DNA of 7,563 nucleotides, taken from positions 1 through 7,563 of the forward strand of contig WLQV01000052.1 of NCBI GenBank assembly GCA_009697555.1. Direction: 5' to 3'. This document shows, in pieces, positions 4,856 to 7,563 of this stretch. The notes beneath the pieces were generated by a model that saw only the letters and a list, made by a program, of their open reading frames with translations, was not told the DNA's origin and did no database searches. Origin of the DNA: Actinomycetota bacterium (lineage in GTDB: Bacteria; Actinomycetota; Actinomycetes; Nanopelagicales; Nanopelagicaceae). The stretch's first letter is position 1. Every line of letters starts with the position of its first letter. Made by a program: the position numbers and the translations under genes.

Positions 4856-5686
4856 GTGAAACGCTATGCATATTTGGGTCCAGTGGGAACATTCACTGAA
4901 GCTGCACTCAAAAAAGTTGCCACACCAGCTGACACTCTTACCCCTTATGCAAATGTCACAGCTGCGCTCGAGGCAGTGCGTTCCGGCGCCGCAGATCAAG
5001 CACTAGTTCCAATTGAGAATTCAGTTGAAGGCGTTGTCGCTCGCACCCTTGATGAGTTAGCAGTTGGTGAACCACTCCTTATTGTTGGTGAAGTGACATT
5101 GCCAGTCTCTTTCGCGCTTATGGTGAAAGATGCAAATGTCGAAATTAAACGTATCGCGACGCATCCGCATGCAGAGGCACAATGTCGTAAATTTATCGCT
5201 ACAAATTATCCCAACGCAGAGATGATCCAAACTGCATCAACTGCAGCAGCTGCACAGGCAATTGCAGGTGGTGAATACGATGCAGCAATCGCCGCCGACG
5301 TTGCAGCTGAACATTATGGGCTAACAATTTTAAAGAAGAATATTGGCGATACCGATGGCGCGGTCACTCGCTTCGTTCTTGTGGCAAAACCTGGCGTTAC
5401 TCCAAAAGCAACTGGATTTGATCGCACCTCACTTGCCGCATTTATTGGCCTCGACCATGCAGGTGCCTTACTTGAGATTCTCACTGAGTTTGCAAAACGT
5501 GAAGTGAATTTAACTTTTATTCAATCACGTCCGACTGGGCGGGAGTTGGGCCACTATCACTTCATTATCGATGCCGAAGGTCATATCGATGATCCGCAGG
5601 TAGGTGCAGCAGTTGCTGGACTTCGCTCCATTTGTGATGAGATTCGCTTCCTAGGTTCTTATCCTCGCGCAGATAAACTAGGTTAA
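4856..5686 (+). CDS. pheA: Prephenate dehydratase
   Basis: From the GTG at 4856 the product has 276 residues and begins [15 protein letters not shown], the usual start of monofunctional prephenate dehydratases; there is no chorismate mutase domain. It converts prephenate to phenylpyruvate, the step toward phenylalanine. The catalytic domain covers about 4-178, with PIENSVEG (52-59) and the catalytic TRF motif (171-173). A C-terminal ACT domain (about 191-270) should bind phenylalanine for feedback control; it has GALL (203-206), but the usual ESRP motif reads QSRP (223-226). The frame stays open upstream to an ATG at 4742, but that 38-residue extension has no resemblance to the family, so I reject it. 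serS begins two bases after the stop. Confidence 0.94.
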   Translation: MKRYAYLGPVGTFTEAALKKVATPADTLTPYANVTAALEAVRSGAADQALVPIENSVEGVVARTLDELAVGEPLLIVGEVTLPVSFALMVKDANVEIKRIATHPHAEAQCRKFIATNYPNAEMIQTASTAAAAQAIAGGEYDAAIAADVAAEHYGLTILKKNIGDTDGAVTRFVLVAKPGVTPKATGFDRTSLAAFIGLDHAGALLEILTEFAKREVNLTFIQSRPTGRELGHYHFIIDAEGHIDDPQVGAAVAGLRSICDEIRFLGSYPRADKLG

Positions 5687-5688
5687 CA

Positions 5689-6957
5689 ATGATTGATCTC
5701 AAAGTACTTCGCGATAACCCGGATGCAGTACGTGCATCCCAAAAAGCGCGCGGTGAAGATGTAGCAATTGTTGATAAGGCGCTCGCTGCCGAAGAGACAA
5801 GGCGGAGCGCGATCGCAGAATTTGAAAAATTACGCGCAGAACAGAATGCGCTTTCAAAGTCAGTGGGCAGTGCCAAAGGTGATGAGAAAGCAACCCTTTT
5901 AGCTAACGCAAAAGAGTTAGCGAACCAAGTTAAAGTAGCAGATGCGAAGAAGAGTGAAGCAGAACTTCTTGCACATAATGAATTGCTCGGTATCTCTAAT
6001 TTAGTGGATAACCGTGCGCCAATTGGTGGCGAAGCAGATTTTGTTGTTTTAGAAGAAATTGGCAGCCCACGAGATTTTTCCAAAGAGGGTTTTGCTGCAA
6101 AGGATCATGTCGAGCTTGGAAAATTACTTGGTGCGATTGATACTGAACGCGGTGCAAAGGTTTCAGGTTCGCGCTTCTATTATTTAACTGGCGTAGGTGC
6201 ACTCTTAGAGTTTGCGCTAGTGAATTATGCAATTAGCAGCGCAGTTAAAGCCGGCTTCATTCCAGTCATTCCACCAGTGCTGGTCAAGCCAGCGGCGATG
6301 GAGGGCACCGGATTTTTGGGCCAAGCTGCAGAGAATGTCTTTCATTTAGAAGCAGATGACTTCTATTTAGTTGGAACGAGTGAAGTTCCCCTTGCGGCCT
6401 ATCACATGGATGAAATTCTGGAAGAAAAGTCGCTGCCACTTCGTTATGCCGGTTACTCATCGTGCTTTCGCCGTGAAGCTGGTACTTATGGAAAAGATAC
6501 GCGCGGCATTATTCGGGTGCATCAATTCGACAAGGTAGAGATGTTTACATTCTGCAAACCAGAAGATGCTGATGCCGAACACCAACGTTTATTGCAATGG
6601 GAGAAGGATTTCCTTAATGCGATGGAGATTCCTTATCGGGTAATTGATGTTGCAACCGGAGATCTTGGCTCAAGTGCAATCCGTAAATTTGATTGTGAAG
6701 CGTGGATTCCTACTCAAGATGCTTATCGCGAAGTAACAAGCACTTCCAATTGCACCGAATTCCAAGCCCGTCGTTTGAATATTCGTTTTAAAGGTGAATC
6801 TGCAACACAAGCAGTTGCAACGCTCAACGGCACGCTAGTGGCAATCCCCCGCATGATTGTTGCGATTTTAGAGAATCACCAAAATAGCGATGGCACAGTC
6901 AATGTTCCCAAAGCTCTGCAACCTTTCCTTGGCATGACCAGATTTGAGTTGGTGTGA
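5689..6957 (+). CDS. serS: Serine-tRNA ligase
   Basis: The 422-residue class II synthetase charges tRNA-Ser and also supplies Ser-tRNA-Sec where used. The N-terminal arm (about 1-105) opens [11 protein letters not shown] and is rich in Ala, Glu and Lys, as expected for the long coiled-coil arm that grips the tRNA-Ser variable loop. The catalytic domain follows: motif 2 is FRREAG (260-265) followed by GTYGKDTRG and the FDKVEMF strand, and motif 3 includes [10 protein letters not shown] with Arg388. Length is normal for bacterial SerRS. The ATG lies two bases after the pheA stop with only a weak AGG (5680-5682) upstream, so translation is likely coupled. A pheA-serS-HAD order is familiar from actinobacteria. 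Confidence 0.97.
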   Translation: MIDLKVLRDNPDAVRASQKARGEDVAIVDKALAAEETRRSAIAEFEKLRAEQNALSKSVGSAKGDEKATLLANAKELANQVKVADAKKSEAELLAHNELLGISNLVDNRAPIGGEADFVVLEEIGSPRDFSKEGFAAKDHVELGKLLGAIDTERGAKVSGSRFYYLTGVGALLEFALVNYAISSAVKAGFIPVIPPVLVKPAAMEGTGFLGQAAENVFHLEADDFYLVGTSEVPLAAYHMDEILEEKSLPLRYAGYSSCFRREAGTYGKDTRGIIRVHQFDKVEMFTFCKPEDADAEHQRLLQWEKDFLNAMEIPYRVIDVATGDLGSSAIRKFDCEAWIPTQDAYREVTSTSNCTEFQARRLNIRFKGESATQAVATLNGTLVAIPRMIVAILENHQNSDGTVNVPKALQPFLGMTRFELV

Positions 6958-7563
6958 ACTTTCGCCCCAAATTAATTGCAACTGATTTAGATGGCACGAT
7001 CGTTACTCATGATTTTGGTATCTCCCAAGAAACGATTGCCACATTTACTAAGGCGCATGAACTAGGTATAGAAATCTTCTTTGTCACTGGCCGTCCACCA
7101 CGTTGGATGGTAGAAATTTCAGAGACCTTCTCATTTGGTAGCGCTATCTGTGGCAACGGTGCAATGCTCTATGACTTACGTACCAGCCAAGTTATTGAGC
7201 AGTGGTTAATTCCAGTCGAGGCGCAAGTAGCAGCTGTCAAGAAGTTGCGTGAAGTGATTCCTAATGTGGCATTTGCGATCGAAAATCACGACTCCTTCCA
7301 ACGTGAAGCTACTTATATTCCGCGATGGGACATCGGATTAGATTCAGTGGGAGTCCCCGACATTCTCTCAATCATGACATCACCAACTTTGAAAATTTTA
7401 GTGCGCTGCCCTAATTATGAATTATCGTCAGATCAAATGTTAGAGATCGCAAGTAAGGAAGTAGGAGATTTAGTTAACGTCACGCACTCAAATCCCAATG
7501 AATCACTCTTAGAAATTTCAGCACTTGGTGTATCAAAGGGAGAGACTCTCGCAAAGCTTGCAA
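6954..7563 (+). CDS. Cof-like HAD-IIB family hydrolase, 3' end outside the window
   Basis: An open frame of 203 codons runs from GTG 6954 to the window end without a stop. The start overlaps the serS stop as GTGA, indicating coupling. The translation begins [15 protein letters not shown], with HAD motif I at Asp11 and Asp13, motif II Thr45 in FFVTGRP (42-48), and SKGETL (194-199) with Lys195 as the probable motif III lysine. A cap domain of the HAD-IIB (Cof) type lies between about 80 and 180. The final acidic GDGxxD motif should follow just beyond the window. Such enzymes dephosphorylate small phosphorylated metabolites such as sugar phosphates or flavin nucleotides; the substrate cannot be told here. 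The same position in other actinobacteria carries a HAD hydrolase after serS. Confidence 0.92.
   Translation, partial: MNFRPKLIATDLDGTIVTHDFGISQETIATFTKAHELGIEIFFVTGRPPRWMVEISETFSFGSAICGNGAMLYDLRTSQVIEQWLIPVEAQVAAVKKLREVIPNVAFAIENHDSFQREATYIPRWDIGLDSVGVPDILSIMTSPTLKILVRCPNYELSSDQMLEIASKEVGDLVNVTHSNPNESLLEISALGVSKGETLAKLA

Noticed and set aside
6003..6011. DnaA-box-like AGTGGATAA in serS
   Set aside because: Single site with one mismatch inside coding sequence.
5565..6083. 172-codon open frame on the - strand across the pheA/serS junction
   Set aside because: It is antisense to two well-conserved genes; its Ser- and Ala-rich sequence is what the reverse of this coding strand would give.

Overview
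This 7.6 kb window comes from an actinobacterial chromosome, probably from near the replication origin. A tRNA-Ile(GAT)/tRNA-Ala(TGC) pair is followed by a cyclophilin, a rhomboid protease, crgA, a pabA/trpG-type glutaminase, a PASTA-domain kinase (pknB) and a PP2C phosphatase (pstP). That is the order known downstream of gyrA in Mycobacterium and its relatives. CrgA and PASTA kinases of this form are actinobacterial markers. The sequence is AT-rich for this phylum (about half A+T by eye), and the genes are tightly packed with short or absent leaders. A small-genome, low-GC freshwater lineage such as Nanopelagicales (acI) would fit, but this is an inference from style and not shown by any single gene.

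Layout. 1-248: two tRNA genes on the + strand. 250-1337: cyclophilin and rhomboid, five bases apart, with the cyclophilin ATG starting one base after the tRNA-Ala discriminator. 1338-1408: a convergent gap holding a perfect DnaA box and two near-perfect ones. 1409-1669: crgA on the - strand. 1670-1731: a divergent promoter region. 1732-2355: pabA. 2351-2380: a 15-bp tandem duplication at the end of pabA. 2386-4703: pstP then pknB on the - strand, overlapping by 4 bases. 4704-4855: a 152-base divergent region with an 11-bp tandem repeat, a 9-bp inverted repeat and a -10 box placed for a leaderless pheA. 4856 to the end: a + strand operon of pheA, serS and a HAD hydrolase cut off by the window edge.

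The genes fall into three functional groups. CrgA, PknB and PstP concern cell division and wall growth, controlled by Ser/Thr phosphorylation. PabA/TrpG and PheA draw on chorismate for folate or tryptophan and for phenylalanine. The tRNA genes and serS belong to translation, and the cyclophilin to protein folding. The core genes are ordinary. The items most worth a second look are the tRNA/mRNA junction, the DnaA-box cluster, the leaderless promoters, the shortened kinase cluster, and the repeats upstream of pheA and pstP. I found no CRISPR, mobile element, defence system or clearly novel gene cluster.
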